64,000 nt of DNA from Bagarius yarrelli (Eukaryota > Chordata > Actinopteri > Siluriformes > Sisoridae), in assembly GCA_005784505.1 (NCBI GenBank), contig VCAZ01000131.1, positions 1-64,000 of the forward strand, given 5' to 3'. Position numbers and translations under genes: made by a program. Shown piece after piece: positions 18,253 to 30,839 of this stretch. Numbering within the stretch: position 1 is the first letter of the stretch; the number at the start of each line of letters is the position of its first letter. The notes beneath the pieces were generated by a model. That model was not told the origin of the DNA, did no database searches, and saw only the letters and a list, made by a program, of their open reading frames with translations.

Positions 18253-20006
18253 GGACGATAACGGTAAATAATCGTTTCGGCCCTAGTGGCTAATATTATA
18301 GAGAATAGATTAGAGACTGCAGTTAGTGTCTCATACAGATCGTTTGTTCGATTAAGTGCTTTATTCCTGCATCTTCATCCCATTCTTGTACTTCCAGGTC
18401 ATCTTTTCTTTACTGTAGCGTTGTGATGCAATGATAACCGCCATCTCCCATTCGTTCATGATACAACAGAGTGATATTTTCTGCCATTCATCCAGTTTTT
18501 GTTTCTGCTCCAGTAGATACACACACACACGATAGTATTAAATGCAAGCGGAATAGAAATGCGACCTCACTCTAGTTCACACCCATTAAGTGAGCAAGCA
18601 AGGGTGAGAAATACTTTTCCATGTAAGGCTGGACACCAGGGAAAAGGCTCGCTGTTTAATGTTTCAGTCAACACGGAGGACGGAAACTCCCTTTAGGGGA
18701 ACGTAACCGAAGCGCGGCGCCGTTGCATCGCTCCCATTTCATTTAAAAGTCATTCCTTCTAATGTCTTATATAACGCACGGGTCAGGAGAAACGGCACGG
18801 GGTTGGAATGCCGCCTGCTCCGAAAGCCAAATCAAACAGCTTTTTGTTCTACACTAAACCCGAGTTTCTACCTAAAAAACAAGACACTTGGCCATAAATT
18901 CTGATAAATGGCGCAAACCCCACCAACATCAACAACAGTCCAGCGTGAGAAGAATTATCAGTTTCACAAGAAGGAAAGAGACTGTAGGGAGACCTCGTCC
19001 GTCCGAGGACCACCCGAAGTGTCCGTATGATTCGAACCCTACTTTATCAAAGCGGCTTTAGCCTCCACTGCCTGAATAAGTAATGTAGGGTTCGGGGAAT
19101 AAAGAGAATTTAAGGTTGGGGGCACTTTATATTGTGGTAATAAAGGGTTGGGGTGGAATACAGGGTTAAGGTAATAAAGGGTTTAGGGAATAAGAAGAAA
19201 TGTAGGGTTTAGAGAATATAGGGTTAAACCAGGTGCTGTTCCCTAGCATACATTTTTTCCCTAATGTTAACATTTGGTTCACTTTGTAACATTTCATTAA
19301 CCGTTTTAATGGAACCAAGTTCATCTCCAAGTTTTTGGCTTGGGAAGTTTCGTGAAGGTTTTTTTTTTTTTTCCTTCATCGCTTTTAGATTAGATTAAAA
19401 TATCCAAAACTAAAATTCATCATCATCATCATCATCATCATCAAATTTCTTTTTGAAATCTTTTGTTGAATTATAAATAAATAAATAAATAAATGAATAA
19501 TCTGAAGGCTGGAAAAATCCAGTGTCTCTTGTGGAATTTCCCCTGAAAAGTTTCCACTTGCTCAGGCTGATTTTCTTCTGCTGTGTCAATTAGAGAAGTC
19601 GCTAAACCCGGCGAGTCGTCGGAGTCCTTACGTCAGTCGAAACCGTGTGGAGGTTGTGTTTCCGGGTTTTTTTTCTCTCTCTCTCAGAAGAGTGACAGCA
19701 AAGAAGTATTTCATCACCCGGTGTTCTCATGCACATGGGATCTCACTCTATATTCTCCTGCTCGGAACCCAATAGTTCCAAATTGTCAAGTTATTCTGAT
19801 GTCAAACTACGTGTGTGTAAATGCGAGTAGTTTTTGCACTGTAAGAGGAATAAATCCAAAATATCCAATCCCACCAGCGGAACCTGAATGATAAACTCTC
19901 GCTAACTGAAACTAAACCACGTGCGTAGATCATTTCATACGGCGAGAAATACCCATCATTCCTGATATTGTTATCTTGGGAATGTTTATATAACGTTTAT
20001 ATAACT

Positions 20007-20144
20007 TTTACAGCATTCTGGCAGACGCCCTTATCCAGAGCGACTTACATTTCTCTCTTTAATACATGTGGTAGTGCCGGGAATCAAAACCTGATCTTCC
20101 AATTAGCAGTCCAACATTTTAACCACCGGTCTACCACTTCCCCA
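20007..20144 (-). mobile_element. tRNA-derived SINE copy
   Basis: Minus-strand copy with a conserved tail (GCAGACGCCCTTATCCAGAG) but a deleted middle. Confidence 0.75.
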
Positions 20145-20481
20145 TTATAAAACATGTCTGTATCGTTCTGTCTCCGGATTTAAAAGACACTAAATGTGTG
20201 GCAGAACAGAAACTAACCCAGATTTATGTATAACTTTAAATATGAAATAATTAAATGGAAGAAAAGTAAACGTAGATCGATAAATAAGCATTTTATTCTC
20301 GTTTTTTCCTTTTACTCAGTCTTTCTTTTTGGCCTTTTTTTCCTTTATTATGTCTTTATTTTTGTTATTTTTTGGTTTGCAATAATGTAACACTTCTGTA
20401 ATGTAATGTAAAAATCCTAATTGTTGATTGCACTCGTTCTTTTTTCTCTTTCTCTTTTTTTTGGTTGACCAGTTTCTTTCA

Positions 20482-20866
20482 ATCATCCATCCATTCATTC
20501 ATTCTTTCAATCATCAATTTCAATCATCATTTCATCATTCATCCATCCATTCAACCACCTTCATCTTCTCCATTCATTATCCAACCATCATTCATTCAAT
20601 CATCCAACCATTCATTCATCCAACCATTCATTCATCCAACCATTCATTCATTCTTTCAATCATCCAACCATTCATTCATTCATTCAATCATCCAACCATT
20701 CATTCATTCTTTCAATCATCCAACCATTCATTCATTCTTTCAATCATCCAACCATTCATTCATTCTTTCAATCATCCAACCATTCATTCATTCTTTCAAT
20801 CATCCCTCCATCCATCAATCCCTACAATAATTCTTTCATTCGTCCATTCATTCATTCTTTCTTTTT
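20482..20866 (+). repeat. TTCATTCA/ATCCAACC tandem array
   Basis: Degenerate tetranucleotide array with a higher-order unit of about 28 bases (CCATTCATTCATTCTTTCAAT plus CATCCAA), repeated about six times at 20636-20800. Open in several frames because it lacks stop codons. Confidence 0.9.
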
Positions 20867-21881
20867 TAATTGTTTCTTTAGTATAGTAGTATAGGATTGC
20901 TGAGATGTCACGTGTTTCTATAACAGAATTATGAGCTCGACTTGTAGTGGGAACTACAGACTCTGCTGTTGATTAGTTTCCTATAAAAACACAACCCGAA
21001 CAGTTTGAGTCCTTAATCAAACAGTTTGTTGTGTAATTGAGGATCAACAGGTGACTGATGAGCTTAAAAATGTCACACAGACAGAAAGCTGAGATCTGAC
21101 AGCGCCATGACATCCGGGTTACAGAAGCGTTCCACAGCAAAGAATAAACAACTTCCGGTTTATTTACCAAACTCACAACATAATAATTTAAAAAAAACAT
21201 TAAAACTAAACATTTTAGTGACTTAAATATCAAAGAAGAACAAAACACAGATAGCTAATTAACGGTACAGTCTGTTTAAAACAATAACTACAACATTAAC
21301 GCATTGGAATTTAACATAAAATAACAATATTAAATTAAACCTCTGAAATAATGCAAGCTAATTAGAGTTGACGTCATCTAGTTAGTTAGCTAGTTAGCTT
21401 TACCTACCCTGGTATCCAGCCCAGAATTCCCCTGGTCTCCTTGGTTTAAGCCGTATAAAAATAAATCTCTGCTATTAAAAAGTGACTCATTACACAAATA
21501 AAATAAAAACAAAATAGAGCTTAAAATAGGCAGAATGTTTTAAATGGAACTACTACACGAAGCAGCTCCGCTTTCCGAAAGCCGACTGTCACACAGCGGC
21601 TCTAACGGTCCTTTTAACCGAGATTAAACCTCAGCACTTCCGGTACTGTGGAACTCTGGGAGTCGGACAGACGTGTCTGAAATTTACCTCACCCCTCAAA
21701 TCAAGTGCACTAGAAATCTCCCACTGCATTATGGGGATTTCTAGTGAAGTGAAAGTAAGTGAGAAATAAATCAGTTGGGTTGCCAAGTCTGTGTATAAAC
21801 CGCGATTTTAGGGGTCTTTTTCGTTAAGTTAGGTGAAAAAATGATAAAATATAGTATTACAGTTTTTAGATTAGCGCCTAG

Positions 21882-22203
21882 TCTCCCCTTCCTCACCTCC
21901 TCCTCCACTTCCCACTTTTCCTCCATCTTTCCCTTTACTTTTATTTTCTTTCTTTCTCTCCCTTTCTTTTTTTCTTACTTTTATTCTTTTTTTCTCGCCC
22001 TCATTCTTTCTTTCTTTCTTTCTTTCTTTCCTTTCTCTTTTCCTTTCTTATTTCTTTCTTTCTCTCTTTCTCGCCCCCTCTCTTTCTTGCTTTCTCTCTC
22101 CCTCTTTCATTTCTTTCTCTCTCTCTCTCTCTTTCTTTCTCTCCCTCTTTTTCTTTCTTTCTTTCTCTCTCTTCTTTTTCTTTCTCTCTCTCTCTCTTCT
22201 TTT

Positions 22204-22243
<40 letters not shown>

Positions 22244-22306
22244 TTTTCTTTCTTCCTCTGCTCCTCTCTCTTTCTCTTTCTTTCTCTCCCTCTCTTTTTC
22301 TTTCTT

Positions 22307-22384
<78 letters not shown>
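21882..22384 (+). repeat. 500-bp polypyrimidine tract ending 187 bp before the pank4 start
   Basis: Almost pure C/T on the plus strand, moving from CTTT-rich to long CTCTCT runs. Only scattered purines interrupt it. Confidence 0.95.
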
Positions 22385-22385
<1 letters not shown>

Positions 22386-22403
22386 ACCCCACCTTTTCCC
22401 TTG

Positions 22404-22580
22404 ACTTTTATTCTGAACAGTGAGCGCGTCCACACTCGCACACTCATTAGTGCGGTAAAACACTACGTCACAGCCGCTGTAGTGGTCTGAATGCGCACTA
22501 TTTATTCATATTCCTCAGTAGGCGAGTGTGCAGCTTGCGCCGTTTGGTCAAAACAAGTGTGGGGAAGGAAGATGGCGACG
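22404..22580 (+). promoter_or_regulatory. Putative pank4 core promoter with YY1-like start element
   Basis: GC-richer segment between the CT tract and the start codon. It carries a CRE-like ACGTCA (22465-22470) and, over the start codon, AAGATGGCGA (22569-22578), close to the YY1 consensus AAGATGGCGGC that often overlaps translation starts of TATA-less genes. No TATA box was assigned. Confidence 0.4.
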
Positions 22581-22689
22581 GACGGCGGCGCTGACAGCGG
22601 CTCACACAGCATGGATAAAAGCATAACCCTTCCTCCGGATGAAATCTTCCGGAATTTGGAAAATGCTAAGAGGTTCGCCATAGATATAG
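22572..22689 (+). CDS. pank4: pank4 coding exon 1
   Basis: Residues 1-39 plus the first base of Gly40; contains SITLPPDEIFRNLENAKRFA. Donor gtatta, phase 1. Confidence 0.93.
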
Positions 22690-25600
22690 GTATTAAACTT
22701 CATTCTTCTGTTTACTTTTGTGTGTAAAATAGCCACTTGCTAGCTGCTAACTTCAGTGGCGAGCTAAAGGTTAGCTAACCGTTACAGAACTTGACAGGTC
22801 GTGCTAAAGCTCCTAAATCTACCATTAAAACCAAACGTATTTAAATATGCATTTATATTTAATTCGAGTTTATGCTAATAATATTAATATGCTAATAATA
22901 TTTGTTTAGTTAGAAAGGAATGACGTTAGCTAGCTGATCTGAGCTGAGCTTGTCGCTTGTAATATATAGTTACAAAAAAAAAAAAAAAAACTTCCTGTCT
23001 AAAGCTTATTAAATATATTTATAATAATAATGTTTGGTCATTCTGGTGTTTATAAAGTGGTTGGTGGGTGTGTCCTGTGACGTCACAGTGCGAAGAGAGA
23101 ATGTTTGATTAAATCTGATCATTAAATAAAACCAGATGATTTATTTTGTCGTCATTACAACGTAAATGTAAAAAAACAAAACAATAAAAGCGTCATTCTG
23201 CACAAAACAATGACGTCATTCTGCACCTCAGCTTCTCCTTAGATTGTCTATCCAATCAAAAGCTCCCTAGAATCTGAAATGTCCCGCCCCCAACTGTCTG
23301 AGTAATTAAAGTTAGTGATATTTACCAATTATTAAAAAAAAAAAAAAGGATTTTGTATGATGTTATTCTGTGTAGTAGAAATACAAAAAAAAAAACCATC
23401 ATTAAAATGTCAAATTTAAACCTTAACCAAATCCGGTTGTTTTAGTTGGATGATGTTAAACGATCCTAATTTAACCACAAAGAGCAACATTGTGACGTCA
23501 CTGCTGCATCGAAGCAGGCTCTAAGATCTCGGAAACTAAGCAGGGTCGGCTCCGGTTAGTTCTTGGATAGGAGACCGCCTGGGAATACCAGGTGCTGTTA
23601 GCTTTTTTTCTTGTCCACCTTCAAAACACCTGGGTTCAGGCCCCACCACCGCCAGTTGTTGATCTGAAGTCCAGAAACACATGGGTTCAGGCCCCACCAC
23701 CAGCAAGCCAACCACTGTTGGGTCCTTGAGCAAGATATCAGCGAGTCCTTGGGTCCTTGAGCAAGATTCTGTCGGAAATCGCATCGTTTCCTATTTTGTA
23801 ATAGTATGGTCTGAATACTTATAATGCGAAAGGCATTTCCTTTATGATCTACTCTTTTCAGGAATCAGCGAGAGGCGGCGACGCAGCACTTTTCTTCAGG
23901 AAAAGAACATTATTTCTCGTGGTTAAATTGCATTTAGTTTAACATCATCCAACTTTTAATCTCTGCTGCTGTGACGTCGTCGTATGTCATGTGACAATAT
24001 CAACATGGTGGATGCACTGCAGTGCATCCGAATTTAATTCCTAGTCCAGAACACCTGAATTGTGGATTAGATGCAAAGTTTAAAAAAAAAACCTAAATAT
24101 CGCAATGTCTTTTTTTGACAATATCAAGGAGCCCTATTGGTATGTACAGGGACCCTTTAGTACTCCTATCAGAATCTGTATCTATTGCATATGTATATAC
24201 ATATCCTATAATTTATAGTTATATTTTATACTACTCTTTATAGGTATTTTTTATACTTTGTAACACTTTTTACTCATACTTATATATTTTATTTATGTAT
24301 TAAGTTATTTTTAGACACCTTTATTTTTAAGTTTACACGTCGGACAGTCGAGGGAAGAACTGTGTAAAATTAGAATTTGAAGTATGTGATTTCAGACAGC
24401 GGCCGTCTCACAAACTGGCAAACAAAACTGAAGAAAAAAAATTTATTCTAAATGAAAATATAGTCCACTGAGAAGTAATTTTAATGTAAATATCATAGTA
24501 ATAATAATGTATATTTTTTCTAAACAGGTGGCTCGTTGACCAAACTGGCGTATTACTCCACCGTACAGCACAAAGTGGCCAAAGTGAGATCGTTCGATCA
24601 TTCGGCCAAGACAAGCATTCAGGTATCATCCTCACACGATACACATGCTAGAAGCTCCTCGTTGTGTTTTATTAATAGAAGGCATCATGTTAGCGATGTA
24701 TTTATAGTGTTTGATTTTTATTTTGCCGCCGTAGAACGAAGCGGATGGAGACCCGCTGTACGAGATCTCAGTCCAGGAGGAGATCACAGCTCGGCTCCAC
24801 TTTATCAAGTTCGAGAACCGCTACATCGAAACCTGCCTGGATTTCATCAAAGACCACCTGGTGAACACAGAAACCAAAGTTATTAAGGCGACAGGGGGCG
24901 GAGCTTACAAGTTCAAAGATCTGATTGAAAAAAAGTTAAAACTCAAGTGAGCGGGAATTAAAAAAAAAAAAAAAAAACATCAACCCGTTTATTCATTGTG
25001 TTAAGTGTTTTTAGATCGTTGTGTATTTGTGTTCACCGTCACAGAGTGGACAAAGAGGACGAGATGTCCTGTCTGATCAAGGGCTGTAATTTCGTGCTGA
25101 AGAACATCCCCCACGAGGCTTTCGTGTACGCCAAGCACGCCGACCCGGAATTCCGCTTCCAGAACACGCACCCGGACATCTTCCCTTATCTTCTGGTTAA
25201 CATCGGCTCCGGAGTGTCAATCGTCAAGGTAACGGCTACGACCTTCGCACTTTGGACAGCACTAAGCGGAGGTGTTCATTCAGAGACATAAACGAAGCTG
25301 TGTGGATGTTTGCTAAGAAGGCTAAAAGCACCAAATGAAAGAAGTTAGTAACACAGTAAACAGTAGAAGGATTTCAACATAATATTAACAAGAAAGTTAA
25401 CTTATATATATAAAAATAATACTTCAACTAGTAACAATTTTACAGCGGTAGCTTGACTTACGAGTGTCTTAACTAACGAGATTTCTGACCACTTGACCGA
25501 TTGTTTGCTTTGAGTTGCGAGCTAAAATTCGGGTTACGACCCAACCGCTAGTTGGCGTAGCGAACGCCGTAACCTCCGCTCAGCATCCCATGTCTCACTT

Positions 25601-28600
25601 GATAGCTAGTCAGACATGCACGTTAGCAAGTGTTAGCAATATCTCCTAATATATCTATATTAGCAATAGTTTTAAACGTTTAAAGCAATGTTTAAATAAC
25701 ACAAAGTTTTCCCACATTGCAGGTGGAATCAGAAGACAAATTCGAGCGCATCGGCGGAAGCTCCATCGGTGGCGGGACGTTTTGGGGTCTTGGTGCTTTG
25801 CTTACAAAAACCAAAGTCAGTGCATGGTCACTAGGGTTCTACATCATTGCAAGGACTGTTTTTCCCACTGTCTTTCTGTCTGTCCTAGCAGAGATTCGAT
25901 GAGCTACTGCAGTTGGCTTCTAGGGGGCAGCACACCAGCGTGGACATGTTGGTTAAGGACATCTACGGAGGAGCGTCCGTCTCTTTGGGACTGCCGGGTT
26001 ACCTCATAGCCAGCAGCTTTGGGAAATCTGCCACCACCGATAAAGGTGACTTGTATGGGAAAAAAAGCAGGAGGTTCCGTGTAATAATCATCAGAGCAGA
26101 GCGGTTTTCCTTAAGCAAACAAAGCCAGCGACCTTTCACCCAGTTATCAAGCCATGTTCTCTAGTTATGAAATGAAGCGAAAGGTCTTCCTTTTAGTTTA
26201 GAGCAAAGTTCTGCAGAGCCAGATTCAATTCATCTCTTCTTTATACTGAGTTACTAAATGTTTTAATGTTTTCTAGATCTTCAGCCGATACTAAATATCA
26301 ACAATGATTACAGACCTATTTATAAACACTTTCTTTAATTTTAAGCTCTACATTGGCTTTATATATTTTTTTAACTTAAGAATCATTTTTTTAAATTAAA
26401 AAATAGCTAATAGAATAAAAAAGAGATTGTTTACAGATCAAGTTTAATCTCAATAAATAGTTTTATTCGATTGCACTATGTTTAGTATAATTTCTCTTTA
26501 TTTATACAGCATTTTCGTTTTTGATAGCGTATCGATATCCTAACCTCTGTGGTATCGATACATATATAAATTGCATTTTTTATTGATTTACGTTTACATT
26601 AATATTTCATTAAATACCTCCGTTTGTGTAAAATGACTTGCTCCTCCTCTCCTGTAGATGTCGCTGACACATACAACCAGCATCTCAGAAACAAACATAA
26701 CGGAAAAAATAAGAGCGCCTCCAGCTTTGTATTTGTTGTATTTTTATCTACTTGGGTTTTTTTTTTACGTTTTGTAGTGTATTTCAATATGTATTGTTTT
26801 GCAATATATCGTGATATCTTGTATCTTGACTCGTGTATCGATCCTCCATTGGCCAAAAAGACGCTATTTGGTTTGGTTTGTGCAGATGTTGACATTCATA
26901 CCAGGTACCATGTCCAATATTGTATATATTTGCTGATGCGTTTAGAATTCTCCAAAGAAGACATGGCTAAAAGTCTGCTGCACATGATCAGTAACGATAT
27001 CGGTCAGCTAGCCTGCCTCTACGCCCGGCTGCACAACCTCACCCGAGTTTACTTCGGAGGATTCTTTATCCGAGGACACCCGGTGACCATGCACACCATC
27101 ACCTACAGCATCAACTTCTTCTCCAAGGTACCCGCTTACACACCAACATACACAGACTCAAGTGCAACATAGGTTACAAGTTAATATCCAAGTTAATATT
27201 ATATAAGTTAATATATAAATTTGAAAAATAAAAAAAAAAACGTACAGGGGTTGATGTTTTGGAAAATTGATCAGCAATGGGCCTGTGCGATGTTTTCTTT
27301 CAACAGAACTTTATGGAGTCTTTTCTTTTTTTTTACCATTTTATTCTTATGACTAGGGCTGCAACAAACGATTATTTTAATCGATTAATCAACGATTATC
27401 GGAACGATTAATCAATTAAATCATAAAAGAAACAAAGGAATCACTTAATAGAGCTGCAATTATTAGCTTAATTTACACGTAAGGCACCATTCGAAATTGT
27501 ATAATATTAAAGTTTGTATTACATTTCAGTAAGTAGCTACTTCCCGAACCATTAAAAAGTAAGTTCTTATAGTATGTGTACAGGTAGAGCACGAATGAAA
27601 TCCTAACCCTAATTGTCGATTTCAAAGACGAGTGAATTTAAAGTTGGTCAATGTTTAACTTGAACAAGTGAAATTTAACTACAAAGAACAAGTATTAAAA
27701 CTGTCCTGCGGGATCATGGGATAGTAAAGTGTACATGATTTAAAATCCAAGTGGGAGTCGTAGATCATCTGGGAACTTTTCATCCACTGTATTTCGCATA
27801 CTAAGGATTCGTACATACTACTCGCCTCGCATACTTAGTTACTATATGAATAAGTGATTTCGGAATGGGTAGTTGAGTCTTTTTCTGCATGACCGCTAAA
27901 TTGCACTTCAGAATTGCACCACAGCGCCGCGCTGGTTGAACCGCGCTATTGCAGGCCCTTACATAAGGTCATGTGAGATATTTGATGACAGTTTTTCAGA
28001 TCAAGTTGTTTAAATTTATGGCATTCGGCAGACACCCCTTATTCAAAGCGACTGGCATTTATCTCTTTTATACAGCTGAGAAACTGGGTTTCAGGGCCTT
28101 TCTCAGGGGCCCAGCGGTTCCAACACTTCCCATAACATGACATCTTACAGAAACTGCTACACTTTGTGTTTTAAGGCATTTGTGACGTTCCAATTTTTAT
28201 AGGCTGATTTAAAGAAATGACTTAGGGATGTTAATGCGAGCGTATTTTGTTCTTTATTCTCTTCCAGGGTGAAGTGCAGGCTTTGTTCCTGAGACACGAA
28301 GGTTATTTGGGTACCATCGGGGCTTTTCTAAAGGGTGCGGAGGAAGACAGTAAGTTGTCCCTTCACCTGGACAGACACTCATGTCGCCGGATTAAACCAT
28401 CAGCTTCAGTAGATGTTCTAGATAAGGTTTATTGTCTCTGTTTAGATCCTAATCAGTACAGCTGGGGGGAAAACTACGCCGGCAGCTCCGGTCTCATGAG
28501 CGTGTCTCCGGATCTCAATCCTATGCAGCGAGCACGAAGCGGCACAGTAAGTCCACCGTCTTATGATTCTGGGGTATTTTCAAATCATTCATTATATTCC

Positions 28601-29586
28601 ATGCATTTTGTTTGTCCCTTCTGACATTTTTATTTTTTTCTTCCATTCATCCATACATCCCGTCTCTCTCCCTTTCTCTCTTCTCTTGTCTTTAATCTGT
28701 TCACATCAGTTTCCTGTAAGTACAAATTCTTCAACGAGTGACGCATTTCCTGCTTTATGCTTCTTACCGCTTTAATTCTGCCGCTCTGTAAGATATGTTT
28801 GTGCTTTTAATGGAGAAATTTGTGTGAACTGTCACTAAAACCGCGAGAATTTTTTTTAGTGGTCGCTACAAGACATTGATATCAGCTGGGGGAATTGTAA
28901 GCGCGGTAACAATAAAGGAAACTTAATTGAGATATAACAAAAGTTTGGAATTACTGTAGAGATTTTCACCAGCTGATATACGTCCTAGATGAAACGAAGG
29001 TCTAAGTCGGATCAAATCCGTGGCAGGAGTACAGCGGAACCTCGGTGTACAAATTTAATTCATTCAGGAATTCAGCGAAAATTAGTTTGTGATTCAATTT
29101 TTTTTTTAGATATTTTTTTTTTTGTCTTTTTATTTATTGGACACACAGAGATGAAATTAGGGAGATAGAGAGAGGGGGTGGGACCAGAAAGGACCCGGAC
29201 CAGAAAGGACCCGAGATAGAGAGAGGGGGTGGGACCAGAATGGAACCCAGGTCGCCGGAGTGCCTTTATCGTGTGCCTTTCGGAACAGCTTTGACTGAAA
29301 AAAAAAATTCCCGATAGCCGACATTTCGTTTGGTTTGTTTGCATGGACGAAAATGCATTTGTATGCCAATGCAAATTTTTTGCAAAATTGTAATTTTTAA
29401 GGTGAAAGTTGGGCATTTAAATGCTGAGGTTCCACGGTACTTGTTTACCACTTATATTTTTTTAATAACATTTTGATATAGCCGAAAGTAGTGCTATCAA
29501 AATGTCTCCCTTCAGGTTTTATTCTATCACCGAGACTGTGCTGATGCTCCTTTTAGGATACTGTTGAATCTAAGACTTATGCTATG

Positions 29587-29630
<44 letters not shown>

Positions 29631-30801
29631 GTCTGTCTGTCTTCCTACAGTTTGATATGTTAGAGATGGATCGTTTGGAGAGGCAGCTGGTGAACTTGCC
29701 GCTCCTGCAGGACCCGTCGTCTTACATTCCTGACACGGTGGACCTCACGGAGGACGCTCTGGCCAGAGAGTACTGGCTGTACTGTTTCGAGGACGCGCTG
29801 GATGCGGTGAGACTTCATACACTTGCCAGCTTTTTTTATTTATTTTTTTTTTATTCGAGTAAGCGACCAGTTATTTTTGAGCCTTGTAGCCCTATTTTAT
29901 TGTATTTTATTTTATGTAGACTGTAGTTAGAAAAGGACGAAGAGGAATAATAAATAATAAAGTGAAGAGTTTATCTTCAGAAGCTTTAGTGTGTGTGAAT
30001 TTGATGCATTTCTGATTTAATCGTTAGCTCATAGACAAAATGTGTAGTTTTTTTCATGACTTCTGAGGAAAGGAATATATTACTTTGGCTCGGGAATCTG
30101 TGATCCTGTCGTGATAAAATTTGTAATGTCCTGGAAATTTCCTGAAAATGCCCCGGAAATAAATGTCCTGAAAATTTCCTGGCAATGTCTTGAAAATACT
30201 CCGAAAAAGCCATAGAAATTTCCTGGAAATGTCTTGAAAATGTCCTAGAAATGCCCTGGAAATTTCCTGGAAATGTCTCGTGAATGCTCTAAAAAATCTC
30301 CTGGAAATTTCATGAAAATGTCTTAGAAATATCCTGAAAATGCCTTGTGAATCTTTTGTAAATGTCTTGAAATGTCCCGGAAATGCCATGGGAACGTCCT
30401 CAAAAAAACATTTTCTGGAGATATCTTGGGAAATGCTATAAAATATGTTTATGGAAAATGCCCTGGAAATGCCCTGGAAATGCCCTGGCATATGCACTCT
30501 AAAAAGAAGAGGGAACCCTGATTATATAATACAAGCATGTAACTTGTATCATTAGGCCAAATTGTCATTTTTTGTTAATGCCTAAAATGTAACTAATTTA
30601 ATATTATCGGAAAACACATAACACTAAAAGCACTGAGTTGGTAGAAGTGCATAAATCAGCTGTTTTTCCCTTCGCAGGTTGTGAAGCGAGCCGTCGCTAG
30701 TCAGAAAGACCAGCCTGAGGCCACCGACAGGGCAGAGAAGTTCCGCCAGAAATACAGACATAAGCTGCAGACGCTACGCCATCAGCCATTGTAAGCCATT
30801 G

Positions 30802-30839
<38 letters not shown>

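Larger units (their letters stand above)
17313..22571. other. Head-to-head region between rap1a and pank4
   Basis: Should hold the rap1a promoter and non-coding exon(s) and the pank4 promoter. What can be seen is a GT repeat (17358-17392), a MITE (18045-18252), AGGGTTTAGGGAATA-type short repeats (19080-19230), a CAT run (19419-19442), a SINE (20007-20144), a TTCATTCA array, an imperfect palindrome (21708-21746) and a 500-base CT tract. A candidate minus-strand donor (CCAGGGTAGGTAAAG, about 21400-21415) could end a rap1a leader exon, but this is weak. Confidence 0.5.

Noticed and set aside
22001..22463. Long minus-strand Arg/Glu/Lys-rich open frames (110-150 codons) and the plus-strand Leu/Ser/Phe frame
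   Set aside because: They are translations of the CT/GA tract in all frames. There is no domain, and the length reflects the lack of stops in CTCT and GAGA.
23521..23604. Functional 5S rRNA gene
   Set aside because: The first third of the gene is missing, so it cannot make a full-length 5S rRNA.
24998..25044. In-frame extension of pank4 exon 4 upstream
   Set aside because: The segment is intron; acceptor cgtcacag at 25044 gives the correct phase and conserved sequence.
26624..27172. 182-codon plus-strand open frame
   Set aside because: Joins a MITE, intron sequence and pank4 exon 7. Only 26946-27127 is coding.
30054..30497. 147-codon minus-strand open frame with HFQEISR repeats
   Set aside because: Translation of the degenerate 12-bp array in pank4 intron 10.
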